A stretch of DNA of 57,850 nt from JAFTYR01 sp964571375 (GTDB taxonomy: Bacteria > Pseudomonadota > Gammaproteobacteria > Burkholderiales > Burkholderiaceae_F): NCBI GenBank assembly GCA_964571375.1, contig CAZNBL010000004.1, forward strand, positions 1-57,850, read 5' to 3'. Numbering within the stretch: position 1 is the first letter of the stretch; each line of letters starts with the position of its first letter. Below the pieces are notes generated by a model. The model was not told the origin of the DNA. It saw nothing but the letters and a program-made list of their open reading frames with translations, and made no database searches. This document shows positions 8,751 through 17,666 of the stretch, in pieces. The translations under genes and the position numbers were made by a program.

Positions 8751-10664
8751 GATGCCGCACTTCCAGAATTCTTCGAAGTCCGGCATTGCGTAGCCGTTGG
8801 CTGCGCTTTCCTTGGCGGCCGCTTCATAGAAGCCGCGGATCCAGCCCATCTCATCCTTACCTTCGGTAAAGGCTTCTTCTTTACCGCAGAAAGCTGCGAT
8901 ACGACGGTAGATTTCGAAGTCGCTCAGGCTTTCGTACTGCGGTTCGATCGCCTGATGCATTGCGACGAAACCGAGGTTGGAGTAAGAACCGATACTGGTG
9001 ATGTCGTTGCGCTCAAGTGCCGTACATGCCGGCAGCACGATATCGGCATGGCGGGCGGAAGCAGTCCAGAAAATATCGGTAACGACCGTGACTTCCGGCT
9101 TCTTCCATGCCTTGACGAGCTTATTGATATCTTCCTGCTGAGCAAACGGGTTGCCGCCGGACCAGAACACCATCTTGATATCCGGATAAGTGATCTTGGT
9201 GCCGTTGTAGTCGATAGTCTTGCCGGGGTTTAAGAAGCAGTCGGTGAAACGGGCAAGCGGGATGCGGGAAAGTGCCGTACCCATCCAGGACTGACCTGCG
9301 GTCTTGCCGGACGGATTGGCGGAGATACCAGGCAGAGACGGAGCAACCGAGGTTGCGGCGCCGCCGTTGCTGTAGTGGTAGGTAAAGCCGAAACCGCCGC
9401 CGGGCTGACCGATATGGCCGCAGATTGCTGCGAGCGCCACCATCATCCAATGAACCTGTTCGCCGTACTGAGCTCTCTGGATACCCCAGCCGCCCATCAG
9501 CATGGAGCGCTTGTCTCTCATGGCAAAGGCAAGTTCAACGATCTTCTTGGCAGGAACGCCGGAAATCTTTTCGGCCCAGACTGCCGTCTTTTCAACGCCG
9601 TCTTCCTTACCGCTCAGGTAATCCTTAAAGGCGTCGTAACCGACGGTGTACTTCTTCATGAAGTTGTCGGCTGCGCGGCCTGCCTTCACGAGTTCCCAGC
9701 ACATGGCGGCCATTACGGCCACGTCGGTACCGGGGCGCGGAGCGATCCATTCGCACTTATCGCCTAAGAATTCGGCGGTGTCGGGCTTCAGGGGGTTCAC
9801 GGCCACACAGGGAATGCCGAGTTCCTTGACGCGGGCAAAGCCTGCATAGTTTTCATGAACGGTTGTCGACCAGTCGATATCGTTGGTAATCGAGGGATCG
9901 GCGCCCCAAAGGACAATCAGTTCGGTCTTGTCACAGATCAGATCCCAGCCGGTTACCTGTTCGTAAACACCGTTGGAGCCGATAACATACGGCAGAATCA
10001 CCTGTGCGCAGCCTGTGGAGTAGTCGCCGTAGTGACCGGTGTAGCCGCCTGCGGTGACGTTGAGCATACGCTGCATCAGGTTACGGGCATTGCCGAGAGC
10101 ACCCGAACTCATCCAGCCGTAGGAACCGCCGTAAATAGCGGTCGGACCGTAAGCCTTGGCGACACGGTTGATTTCACCGGCTACGAGTTCAACAGCCTTA
10201 TCCCAGGAGACGCGCACGAAGGGATCGGAACCGCGGCCGGCGCCGCCTGCCTTATGACCTTTCTCAAGGAAACTCTTGCGGACCATCGGATAGCGGATAC
10301 GGGCCTGATCGTAGGGAGAGCGGCCGTAGCTCTGCAGCTGAAGCGAGGGAGCGAGATCTTCGTCGACCGGGTCGAGGCGCTCGATCTTGCCGCCGCAAAC
10401 CGTAACCTTTGCTACACCCCAGTGGGAAGCGGTCATCGTGGTGTAGCGGTCAAAGGTCGATTTACCGGTCGCAAAGGTACCGGACAGAGAGAGATCCGGG
10501 GCACCGCTGAGCGGCTTGCCGAGTGTAAGGCCGGAAAGTGTTCTGGCGGGAGCCGAAGCCGAAGCCGGGGCAGCGGCAGCCGCACCTTCAGCGCGGGCGG
10601 CGGCTGCGGCAGGGAGAACGGCGGCACCGGCTGCCAGCTTCAGAAAACTTCTGCGATTGGTCAT
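8103..10664 (-). CDS. Periplasmic molybdenum S-/N-oxide reductase, TorA/DorA/MtsZ family (paralogue 2)
   Basis: An 853-residue paralogue of the protein at 3287-5866, similar along most of its length. Tat signal MTNRRSFLKLAAG, then an Ala-rich linker to about residue 40. The GGSYGW motif places the expected molybdenum-ligand serine at residue 181; GDYSTGCAQVILP, GWGIQRAQYGEQVHWM and HADIVLPACTALERND follow. There is no N-terminal Fe-S motif. RBS AAAGGAG precedes the ATG. The gene for its own SH3-monohaem cytochrome lies 58 bases upstream, so the two reductase-cytochrome pairs arose by duplication of the whole pair and then diverged. Substrate is not readable from sequence. Confidence 0.92.
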   Translation of the reverse strand: MTNRRSFLKLAAGAAVLPAAAAARAEGAAAAAPASASAPARTLSGLTLGKPLSGAPDLSLSGTFATGKSTFDRYTTMTASHWGVAKVTVCGGKIERLDPVDEDLAPSLQLQSYGRSPYDQARIRYPMVRKSFLEKGHKAGGAGRGSDPFVRVSWDKAVELVAGEINRVAKAYGPTAIYGGSYGWMSSGALGNARNLMQRMLNVTAGGYTGHYGDYSTGCAQVILPYVIGSNGVYEQVTGWDLICDKTELIVLWGADPSITNDIDWSTTVHENYAGFARVKELGIPCVAVNPLKPDTAEFLGDKCEWIAPRPGTDVAVMAAMCWELVKAGRAADNFMKKYTVGYDAFKDYLSGKEDGVEKTAVWAEKISGVPAKKIVELAFAMRDKRSMLMGGWGIQRAQYGEQVHWMMVALAAICGHIGQPGGGFGFTYHYSNGGAATSVAPSLPGISANPSGKTAGQSWMGTALSRIPLARFTDCFLNPGKTIDYNGTKITYPDIKMVFWSGGNPFAQQEDINKLVKAWKKPEVTVVTDIFWTASARHADIVLPACTALERNDITSIGSYSNLGFVAMHQAIEPQYESLSDFEIYRRIAAFCGKEEAFTEGKDEMGWIRGFYEAAAKESAANGYAMPDFEEFWKCGILTFPVTEDSKHYNYFGDFRKNPITNPLGTDSGKIEIFSKKIASFKYADCPAHPTWLEPTEWLGSKTAKEYPFALLTSKSRYRLHSQLDSSGSHDYADIDGREPVWMHPAAAEKLGLKSGDIAKVSSKRGSVLCGVVVTDRVRPDVVVVRHGAWFCPQEPGKEGSLDLHGCDNVLTGDIPSSSLSCGNVANSWLVKVEKFTGKAAPVYIWKQPKTA

Positions 10665-10722
10665 GTTTGTCTCCTTTTGTTTTTTCTTCGTTATCCGTTG
10701 ATTTTATATTCGGTTCGCCCGC

Positions 10723-11301
10723 TTACTGCATGGGCTTGGCGTGTTCCTGGAAGTACTTGAACATCAGAGCGTTGGCACCGGCTCTGCTGTGGCCGGCGCG
10801 GCCGCCCTTAACGGGCAGCTGAGACGCCCACTGATTGGCAGTAAAGTGTGCGGCGTCCGGAGCCGGATGACAGACCGAGCAGGCCTGAACGCCGCGTTCT
10901 TTGCCCTGCTTCCAGAGACCTTCGATATCGGCTGTCAGAGAAGCGGCGGGGACCCAGCCCTGAGCGCTCGCCTTCACCCACATGTTGCCGGCCACTTCTT
11001 TTTCGCCGTCGGCAGAAGTTTTGACGGCATCTTCTTCGTCAAAGGAAGCGTATTCGACTCGCTCGCCCGCAGCCTTGAAAATCTGAGAAGGATAGTCCTT
11101 GAGTGTCCAGCCCTTTACTTCAACCTTGGCATAGCCGCCCTTGCGTTCAACGACAGTAACAGGTGTGGCGACGGAAACTTTACCCAAAAGCGAAGAGGTT
11201 TCTTTGGCGTTGATGGAGACGCTCTCGACGGTGTAGAGCGTTTCGGCAGAGATTGCCGCAAGCGGCAGCATCATGAATGCGGCAAATGCGTATCGGATCA
11301 T
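10723..11301 (-). CDS. Periplasmic SH3-domain monohaem cytochrome c, partner of TorA-like reductase 2
   Basis: A 192-residue paralogue of the cytochrome at 5992-6603. The signal peptide is MIRYAFAAFMMLPLAAISA, then SH3-like segments (YAKVEVKGW; VKASAQGWVP), one CSVCH haem site at 141-145, and the HFTANQWASQLP / RAGANALMFKYFQEHAKPMQ ending. The start at 11301 was chosen over an upstream ATG because GGAGG lies five bases before it and a clean signal peptide follows. It is the promoter-proximal gene of the pair with torA-like gene 2. Confidence 0.88.
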   Translation of the reverse strand: MIRYAFAAFMMLPLAAISAETLYTVESVSINAKETSSLLGKVSVATPVTVVERKGGYAKVEVKGWTLKDYPSQIFKAAGERVEYASFDEEDAVKTSADGEKEVAGNMWVKASAQGWVPAASLTADIEGLWKQGKERGVQACSVCHPAPDAAHFTANQWASQLPVKGGRAGHSRAGANALMFKYFQEHAKPMQ

Positions 11302-11603
11302 AAGTCCTCCGTATTGATCGGTGCATGAGTTGCGATCAAGCTGCATTGCTTTTTTCTTTTTTCGCATCGTTTTTCCTCGCGATGCACCCTGCGTACAAGC
11401 TTGAAAACAACTGCCTTATAAAGTCATCGGAACTTCACAAAAAATAATCCTAGCATGGCGCTCAGGATTCTCAATAAGCATTTTGTCATAAGGGATAACG
11501 TTTACGGTTCACCCTCCTCATACGCCCGCATTAAGCACGGATTTTCCCCGCACACCCCGATACCCGCTAGTGTCTGAAGCAATCAAAACGAGCGAGAAAA
11601 GCC
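11302..11603. promoter_or_regulatory. Divergent intergenic region between cytochrome 2 and the MscS-type gene
   Basis: A 300-base region with AT-rich stretches. On the minus strand a TATAAG box (complement of 11415-11420) lies about 16 bases downstream of a TTTTGT, a plausible promoter for the cytochrome 2-torA 2 operon with a long leader. I see no clear FNR-type palindrome, and nothing convincing for the rightward promoter. Confidence 0.35.
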
Positions 11604-12539
11604 ATGTCTTCTTCCGATGTTTTAGGCGAAGGATTTTCCGAGGGTCTCTCCGCAGTTTTTGCCGCGCTGCACGCTACTTTGTTTACGATCGGCGGCACTG
11701 CGATCAACGCCTTCGGCCTCATGCAGTTTCTTACGATCGTCTGCCTCTCGGTTTTCCTCGGACGCCTCGGCGAATCATCGGTCGAACGTTTAGGGCATAA
11801 ATACGGCTCGCTTCGCGCCGAGTCCGTCACGATGTTCGGCAAATTCGTCCGCTGGGGCACGATCACGGTCGGCGTATTGGTTGCGCTCTCGGTTATAGGG
11901 CTCCCGATCTCGCATCTGGCAATTCTGGTATCCGCCCTTTCGGTCGGCATCGGGTTCGGTCTGCAGACCATCGTCAATAATTCGGTCGCAGGTTTGATTC
12001 TGATGTCGGAGAGGGCGGTGCGGATCGGCGACATTATCAAGACACCTTCCGGCGATATCGGCCGGGTCAATATGGTGACTATCCGAGCCACCCGTATCGA
12101 AACTGCGGACGGCCAAGACATCATCATCCCGAACGCCTCGTTCATCAACGGCGCGTTTACCAACTACACGTCGGAACACAGAGGAACCCGCCGCTCGTTT
12201 CACTTTTCTCTTCCCTACGGATGCGATTTCCGCAGTATCGGAAAAATGATTGAAGAAGCGGCACGCTCCGTCCCCTACGGACTCACCGACAGAAATCACG
12301 AAATCGAATGCGGAATCACCGGCTTCGGCGACTACGGCATCAAAGCCGAGCTCGTAGTATGGATTGCGCCCGAAGAACTTATGGAGCCCTATCGGCTCGA
12401 ATCTGCGTTCCTCGCAATGATCAATGAAACGCTGCTCGCGCACAGTATCGTGCAGCCCGGAGCCTCCTGCACGATCTCCGTTGTTTCGCTGCCGGAGCCC
12501 AAAACGACAAAAGGCGTCGATACGACGCCTTCTGCCTGA
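11604..12539 (+). CDS. MscS-family mechanosensitive ion channel
   Basis: A 311-residue inner-membrane protein with about four N-terminal hydrophobic segments, then the MscS pore helix and beta-domain hallmark: VSALSVGIGFGLQTIVNNSVAGLILMSER around residues 110-140, split here as GFGLQTIVNNSVAGLI and RAVRIGDIIKTPSGDIG, followed by RATRIETADGQDIIIPN. Such channels open on hypo-osmotic shock. The length is between E. coli MscS and the larger paralogues. Its last codons contain a hairpin that serves the convergent dcuC gene on the other strand. Confidence 0.88.
   Translation: MSSSDVLGEGFSEGLSAVFAALHATLFTIGGTAINAFGLMQFLTIVCLSVFLGRLGESSVERLGHKYGSLRAESVTMFGKFVRWGTITVGVLVALSVIGLPISHLAILVSALSVGIGFGLQTIVNNSVAGLILMSERAVRIGDIIKTPSGDIGRVNMVTIRATRIETADGQDIIIPNASFINGAFTNYTSEHRGTRRSFHFSLPYGCDFRSIGKMIEEAARSVPYGLTDRNHEIECGITGFGDYGIKAELVVWIAPEELMEPYRLESAFLAMINETLLAHSIVQPGASCTISVVSLPEPKTTKGVDTTPSA
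12511..12531 (-). terminator. dcuC terminator embedded in the 3' coding end of the MscS-type gene
   Basis: AAGGCGTCG at 12511-12519 pairs with CGACGCCTT at 12523-12531. On the minus strand it is followed by TTTTGTCGTTTT, so it ends dcuC transcription, yet it lies wholly before the MscS stop at 12537-12539 and encodes its residues KGVDTTPS. Confidence 0.82.
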
Positions 12540-12553
12540 TTGCGCAAATCCCG

Positions 12554-13873
12554 TTACAGCACAAACATACCGACTGTGACCACAACCACTGCTGCGATAC
12601 AGGGCAGAGCCGTACGCTTGATCACTTCGATCGGATTGACGCCTGCGATACCGGCCAGAATGATCACGCCGCCCGCAACCGGAGACATGGATCGGCCGAT
12701 ACCGGCAGCGATCTGAGCGACGGAACCCAGCTGAACGATCGTAAGACCGAAGTCGGCGGCATGCGGTGTAATCGCTTCGTTAAAGGCAAGAGCCGCAGCG
12801 TTGCCGGAACCGGAAATAGCAGCGATCGTAAAGGGACCTGCGGCAGCCGCAAACATCGCAACCGACTGAGAACCCTTCATCGCGTCGACCAGAGCTCCTG
12901 TAAGACCGACGGACTTCATACCGGCGGCAAAGAGCGCAGCGGCGGCGATCAGTACGACGACATCGCAGAAGCCGTCGCCCGCACCGCGGCAGAACTTCTT
13001 GGAGACTTCACCGATATCCTGCTTGGTAACGGCACCGACCGCAATACCGACAGCCGTACCGATCAGCATGCAGACCGGTACCGAGAAGGTCTTGGTGGGC
13101 AGCCAGCCGACCTGCTTGGAAGCGATCACCAGCAAAAAAAGCGGCAGAACCGGCACCAGAGCCATCAGCGGATTGACCTTAAATTCCTTGGTTTCAGATG
13201 CGCCGCCGACATTTTCTTTGACGCTGCCCACGCCTTCCTTGGCAAAGACACTTAAGAGCGCGAGCACAAGAGCGGCGGAAAGTGCGCCGAGCACGCAGGG
13301 AAGCAATTCTTCCATCACGACGATCATGGTGTCCGGAGCCCCGATCTCTTTAGCCTTGAAGGCGAGATCGGCGACCTGGGCGTTGAACATGAGACCCGGA
13401 CTGACGACCGAACCCCAGGTGCCGACGAAGACGGCGGCCGCAGCCATCACGGGTTTCACTCTGAGCGCCACCAGGGCCGGAATCAGCAGTACGCCGACCG
13501 CAGCCGCGATACCCGCGGCAGACGGCAGAATGATGTTAAGCAACCAGGTGATGATGACAGTACCCGGAATCACGATCATCGGCACGTGTGTCAGAGGACG
13601 CACCAAAGCGTTCACAAGATGGTCCGAACACTTGGTGTAGGACATCACGTAACCGAAGCCCATCACAGTACAGATGGTCGGCACCAAACCGCCGTTTACA
13701 AGCTGCTTGATGAAAGCATCGACCGCGACACTGATCGTTGTCGGCGAGCCGCAGACAAACTGCCCCAAGGCCGCCATCAGCAGGCCCGAGAGCACGAGTA
13801 CGAGACGGGCTTCGTAGTTCTTGTAAATAAGCCAGAAGGTAATCAGAACGATTGCCAAACCGATCCAAATCAT
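12554..13873 (-). CDS. dcuC: Anaerobic C4-dicarboxylate transporter, DcuC family
   Basis: A 439-residue polytopic membrane protein with about 11-12 hydrophobic segments. Family signs are the N-terminal YKNYEARLVL region, GFGYVMSYTKCSDHLV, SAAGIAAAVGVLLIPAL, and the C-terminal ISGSGNAAALAFNEAITPHA and GIGRSMSPVAGGVIILAG stretches. DcuC moves succinate out, or exchanges it for fumarate, during fumarate respiration. It lies 26 bases downstream of an argininosuccinate-lyase-like gene on the same strand, so the two are probably co-transcribed: a fumarate-releasing lyase next to a fumarate/succinate carrier. Confidence 0.88.
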   Translation of the reverse strand: MIWIGLAIVLITFWLIYKNYEARLVLVLSGLLMAALGQFVCGSPTTISVAVDAFIKQLVNGGLVPTICTVMGFGYVMSYTKCSDHLVNALVRPLTHVPMIVIPGTVIITWLLNIILPSAAGIAAAVGVLLIPALVALRVKPVMAAAAVFVGTWGSVVSPGLMFNAQVADLAFKAKEIGAPDTMIVVMEELLPCVLGALSAALVLALLSVFAKEGVGSVKENVGGASETKEFKVNPLMALVPVLPLFLLVIASKQVGWLPTKTFSVPVCMLIGTAVGIAVGAVTKQDIGEVSKKFCRGAGDGFCDVVVLIAAAALFAAGMKSVGLTGALVDAMKGSQSVAMFAAAAGPFTIAAISGSGNAAALAFNEAITPHAADFGLTIVQLGSVAQIAAGIGRSMSPVAGGVIILAGIAGVNPIEVIKRTALPCIAAVVVVTVGMFVL

Positions 13874-13899
13874 AAGAATCTCCTTTTATCCTTTCTGCT

Positions 13900-15384
13900 T
13901 TATTCGGTCAGTGCTTCGAATGCTTCGTCCAATGCTGCAAAAGCTTTTTCAAGAGCCTGTCGTTTTCCGTCAAGCCACTTTTCGTCCGCGTCGAGACGCG
14001 CTCTTACGGCGGCAAGCCCGGCCTGCGTGCTTTCCGGTGCGGGTGAACCGAGACCGACGCGGCTCTTCACCACGTATTCCGGGGAAAGAGCTTCGCGGAA
14101 TTCTGCTTCAGTAAGCGGCAGTTCCGATCCTTCGCCCATAAGACGCTCGCATACGCTGCAATAGATACGGCGGGCTTCGGCATACGGGAAGGTCTTCGGC
14201 AGCCACCCCCGGTTTCTTGCTTCGGTAACGATGTCGCTCGCAAAGTTATGACCGACCCTGAAAGGAAGCGCAAAACGCATCTGCAGCACTTCGGCAAGCG
14301 CCATCGTGCAGGTCCAGTCGTTGTTGAGTTCTTCAAGCGCTCTTTCTTTGTTGACGCGAAGCATCGAGAACGCCCAGTCGGCCAGGCGCAGCATATCGGC
14401 AGCCTTGGCAAATACCGCAGCGCTGTCGTCGGACACCGCATCCTTATTGTCAAAGTCGCCGAGACCGAGATTGTGGGAGCGGATCAGTACGGTCTGAGCC
14501 GCACCGATCACGTCGGAAGCTCTTGCGCGGGTCTTGTTGACGATGCCCGGATTGCGCTTCTGCGGCATGGCGGACGACCCGTACGCCGCGCTCTGATCGA
14601 CAAGCATCCAGGGGCGGGTCTGCGAATACTGCCGTGCGATATCCTGCATGAGCGTAGAGATACGTACTGCCGTATTGGAAGCGATCGATGCAACTTCGAT
14701 CGGAACATCGAAGAGGCTTACCTGAGAGCTGTCGATACCGCAGGCAAGCGGCTTGTCAAAGCCCAGAAGTTCGGCAAGACGCTCTCTTGAGAGCGGCCAG
14801 GCTGAGCACGCGAGAACGGCGGTACCGAGTGCAGACTGATTGACTCTCGGCCAGGCATCGCGAACTCGGTCGGCATCTCTTTCAAAGGAAGATAAGAAAC
14901 CCCAGAGATAATAACCGAAAGTAACCGGCATGGCCTGCACGCCGTTGGTATAAGCCGGCATCCAGGTTTCGGTGTGCGCTTCTCCCATATCCAGAAGCGT
15001 GCGGCGCAGCTTGTTGAGTTCGGTCAGGAAGTCCAAAAGACCGAGCCTCAGACGGGCCTGATAGAGGGTTGCGAAAATATCCTGACGGCTGCGGCCCGTA
15101 TGGATGAGTGTCGCGCTCTGACCGCACTCGGCAATGAGCAGTTTCTCAAGCGGCATGATGTCCTGGATCTCTTCCCGACCGGGTTCGGCCTGCACGGCTT
15201 CGGCTGCTTTCTGTGCCTTCGCAATGGTACGTGCCGTTTCTTTGTCGACAATCCCTTCTTCAGTAAGCATCACCAAAGAGGCGCGGTTGATCTTATTCAA
15301 CCAGTAAGCCCAGTGCTTGCTCTGGGCTTCTTCGCTCGAAGAAGCAAGCGGCTGCAGTCCCCAGGGAATCGTTGTCATAGCCAT
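13900..15384 (-). CDS. Argininosuccinate lyase-like C-N lyase of unknown substrate
   Basis: A 494-residue member of the fumarase/aspartase superfamily. It carries the signature loop GSSAMPQKRNP with the catalytic serine, and HTGRSRQD in place of the HTARSRND block of true argininosuccinate lyase. The usual TH(L/M)Q block containing the general-acid histidine reads YTNGVQAMP, so that histidine is asparagine. These changes argue against simple argininosuccinate lyase and for a lyase acting on another N-succinyl-type compound and releasing fumarate; EDDS lyase is one known divergent relative. No arginine genes are nearby. Start at 15384: AGGAG six bases upstream. Divergent LysR gene and co-directional dcuC suggest a regulated uptake/catabolism unit. 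Confidence 0.8.
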   Translation of the reverse strand: MAMTTIPWGLQPLASSSEEAQSKHWAYWLNKINRASLVMLTEEGIVDKETARTIAKAQKAAEAVQAEPGREEIQDIMPLEKLLIAECGQSATLIHTGRSRQDIFATLYQARLRLGLLDFLTELNKLRRTLLDMGEAHTETWMPAYTNGVQAMPVTFGYYLWGFLSSFERDADRVRDAWPRVNQSALGTAVLACSAWPLSRERLAELLGFDKPLACGIDSSQVSLFDVPIEVASIASNTAVRISTLMQDIARQYSQTRPWMLVDQSAAYGSSAMPQKRNPGIVNKTRARASDVIGAAQTVLIRSHNLGLGDFDNKDAVSDDSAAVFAKAADMLRLADWAFSMLRVNKERALEELNNDWTCTMALAEVLQMRFALPFRVGHNFASDIVTEARNRGWLPKTFPYAEARRIYCSVCERLMGEGSELPLTEAEFREALSPEYVVKSRVGLGSPAPESTQAGLAAVRARLDADEKWLDGKRQALEKAFAALDEAFEALTE

Positions 15385-15426
15385 AGAAATCTCCTCTTGT
15401 GTCGTTCTGTTCATCCCCCTCGCACG

Positions 15427-15738
15427 TTATCCACAGGATTGTGGATAACTATGTGAATAACTACTACAGATTGTGGATAACTCCGCAGAGCCCTTGTCCG
15501 CGAGGGAGCTTTTCGATGATTCTAAGAAGGATTTCCGGGCAGATTGAACGTAATTTTCACAGTTATCCGTGAATTATCCGCACAGATTTATTTCAGAAAA
15601 GAAAACGTATCCGTTCAAGAGAACGGCGCGGTTGAACCGTATTAACCGACTGTTTTACAAATTATTTATGAGATTAAAATAATCGGGGTGACTGCCGTAA
15701 AAAGCCCGGCACTCACTCCATTCACAAAGTTATCCACA
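15427..15738. other. Cluster of DnaA boxes (candidate replication origin or DnaA-titration site)
   Basis: Five perfect 9-mers of the TTATNCACA class: 15427-15435 (+), 15440-15448, 15452-15460 and 15472-15480 (all minus), and 15730-15738 (+). Two near matches, TTATCCGTG at 15563-15571 and TTATCCGCA at 15574-15582, lie between them. An AT-rich stretch at about 15645-15683 could be a duplex-unwinding element. No dnaA, dnaN, gidA, rpmH or parAB is present in the window. The 392-base gap otherwise holds only the divergent promoters of the lyase and LysR genes. Confidence 0.65.
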
Positions 15739-15806
15739 AACGTTTCGTGCGGATTTCACCCGATTTACCGTGTTAATTCCGCACATAACTTCTCGGAGAA
15801 GGCGCG

Positions 15807-16772
15807 ATGCCGGATATTCAGCATAAAAAACTTCACTTGGGGCTCTGGGACCTGCTCTTCAAAGTACTCGACGAAGGCTCGATCAGCCGTGCCTCGAGGC
15901 AATACAACCTTGAGCGCAGTCAGGTGTCGCGCATGCTGAGTACTTTGGAATTTGAAGTCGGCACGCCGCTGCTTGAGAGAAACGGAAAGCGTGTGGAAGC
16001 CACACAGGCCGCGCTCATTGCCCGAAAGAAGATCGAACCGCTCATCCGCGATATGGAGCACGCCTTGTCCGACATCCGCGACGACCGCAACGCTTACAGC
16101 GGCAATATCCGGTTCGGCGCCATGCCGGGGTTCCTGCAGACTCAGGTGGTCCCGCTCATTGCCGAATTTCAGCAGCATCACCCGAACATCTCCTTCGACG
16201 TAATCGGCGACGACGACCCGAAATCCTTTATGCACGGTCAGTGCGACCTGATGCTCTACTACGGCCCGGTCAACGACAACCGTCTTATCGAACACTGGGT
16301 GTCGCGCTCGGCCTTCATTCCGTGCGCATCTCCCGAGTACCTCGCCTCTCACGGAACTCCCTCGGATCCTTCTGAGCTCATCGGGCACGCCGGCGTCATC
16401 TACACCGGCAACGTCCGCCCGCACTCGGCGTTTCTGCGCCGTTACGGCAAAGAAGAAACCTTCCGCTGGAAGTCAGAAATCCGCTTCAACAACATTCTGC
16501 TTACCAAAGCGGCCGTACTCGAAGGCTGCGGCATCGGGCTCGACATCCCTCTGCACCACTGCATCGACGATATTCTTGCGGGCACCCTGATTCCGATTTT
16601 GGACGGCTGGCACATTCCGAATCTCGACAACTATATCGGCACCACCCTTGAAGCCGGCAAATTAAGACGCGTGCAGATGTTTATCGACTGGTATATTGAA
16701 AAACGAAGAGGTATCGAAGGAGAACAGAAGCGACGGGTGCGCGAACTCTATCCCTTCCTCTCTTTCGATTAA
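15807..16772 (+). CDS. LysR-family transcriptional regulator
   Basis: A 321-residue regulator. The N-terminal winged helix-turn-helix spans about residues 10-65 (FKVLDEGSISRASRQYNLERSQVSRML is the helix-turn-helix zone, with LEFEVGTPLLERNGKRVEAT following). The C-terminal co-inducer domain begins near residue 95 (GNIRFGAMPGFLQTQVVPL). It is divergent from the ASL-like lyase/dcuC pair and is their likely regulator. RBS GGAGAAGG precedes the ATG. The effector is unknown. The DnaA-box cluster occupies the shared upstream region. Confidence 0.9.
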   Translation: MPDIQHKKLHLGLWDLLFKVLDEGSISRASRQYNLERSQVSRMLSTLEFEVGTPLLERNGKRVEATQAALIARKKIEPLIRDMEHALSDIRDDRNAYSGNIRFGAMPGFLQTQVVPLIAEFQQHHPNISFDVIGDDDPKSFMHGQCDLMLYYGPVNDNRLIEHWVSRSAFIPCASPEYLASHGTPSDPSELIGHAGVIYTGNVRPHSAFLRRYGKEETFRWKSEIRFNNILLTKAAVLEGCGIGLDIPLHHCIDDILAGTLIPILDGWHIPNLDNYIGTTLEAGKLRRVQMFIDWYIEKRRGIEGEQKRRVRELYPFLSFD

Positions 16773-16795
16773 AGCTATTGAATAAGGACTGAACC

Positions 16796-17656
16796 GTGTC
16801 TAACTACGTCGGCCGTTTTGCTCCGTCTCCGACCGGAGAACTGCATGCCGGAAGCCTTGCCTGCGCCCTGGCAACGTATCTTGACGCCCGCGCTCACAAC
16901 GGCGTCTGGATCATCCGTATCGAAAACATCGATCCGCCGAGAGAAAAACCCGGAGCCATCGCCTCTCAGCTCTCCGTGCTCGACGCTTTTGAAATGTATT
17001 CGGACCGAGAAATCGTTTATCAGAGCGAAAGAAGCGACCTTTATGAAGCGAGCCTCGACAAACTGAGAAAAGCAGGACTGCTCTTCGGCTGTGCCTGCAG
17101 CCGCAAGTCCATCGAAGCCGAAGTCGCCCGCCTCGGCTTAAACCCCGGCGTCTATCCCGGCACCTGCCGCGCAGGCTGCGGCGACAAACCGGTACGCGCC
17201 TGGCGTTTTCGCGTGCCCGATGAAACCGTCGGATTCGACGACCGCCTGGCCGGGCACTTCGAGCAGCATCTCACACGCGACGTCGGAGATTTTGTTCTCA
17301 AAAGAGCCGACGGACTCTGGGCCTATCAGCTTGCGGTCGTGACCGACGATGCCGCTCAGGGCATCACCCACGTCGTGCGCGGCGCCGACCTGCTTGACAA
17401 TACGCCGCGGCAGATCGCACTCCAAAGAGCGCTCGGTCTGCCGACCCCGGTCTACATGCACATCCCGCTCGTGCTCGGGGCCGACGGCAAAAAGCTTTCC
17501 AAGCAGAACAGCGCGGTGCCGATCGATATGGCGCATCCCGAAGAAGCGCTGCTTGCCGCCTGGCGGCATTTGGGGTTCGAGGCCTTCCCCTTCGACTCTT
17601 ACGGCGAGTTCTATAAAAAAGCCACCCGAAGGTGGCTTGAATCCTTAAAGCGCTAG
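16796..17656 (+). CDS. gluQ: Glutamyl-Q tRNA(Asp) synthetase
   Basis: A 286-residue truncated class I aminoacyl-tRNA synthetase that attaches glutamate to queuosine in tRNA(Asp). The HIGH-type motif is FAPSPTGELHAGSL, the zinc site is formed by the CACSR pair and the YPGTCRAGC stretch, and the KMSKS-type motif is GKKLSKQ. There is no anticodon-binding domain, as expected for GluQ rather than GltX. Translation starts at GTG 16796-16798 with AAGGA upstream, 24 bases after the LysR stop. The 3' coding end overlaps the helicase terminator on the other strand. Confidence 0.93.
   Translation: MSNYVGRFAPSPTGELHAGSLACALATYLDARAHNGVWIIRIENIDPPREKPGAIASQLSVLDAFEMYSDREIVYQSERSDLYEASLDKLRKAGLLFGCACSRKSIEAEVARLGLNPGVYPGTCRAGCGDKPVRAWRFRVPDETVGFDDRLAGHFEQHLTRDVGDFVLKRADGLWAYQLAVVTDDAAQGITHVVRGADLLDNTPRQIALQRALGLPTPVYMHIPLVLGADGKKLSKQNSAVPIDMAHPEEALLAAWRHLGFEAFPFDSYGEFYKKATRRWLESLKR
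17613..17638 (-). terminator. Helicase-gene terminator embedded in the 3' coding end of gluQ
   Basis: AAGCCACC at 17619-17626 pairs with GGTGGCTT at 17631-17638 around a CGAA tetraloop. On the minus strand a six-T run follows. It encodes GluQ residues KKATRRWL near its C-terminus. Confidence 0.88.
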
Positions 17657-17666
17657 GCTTTATCGG

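Noticed and set aside
13900..15384. Ordinary argininosuccinate lyase (argH)
   Set aside because: The superfamily is right, but the general-acid histidine block and the SRND block are altered and no arginine genes are adjacent, so the argH name is not supported.
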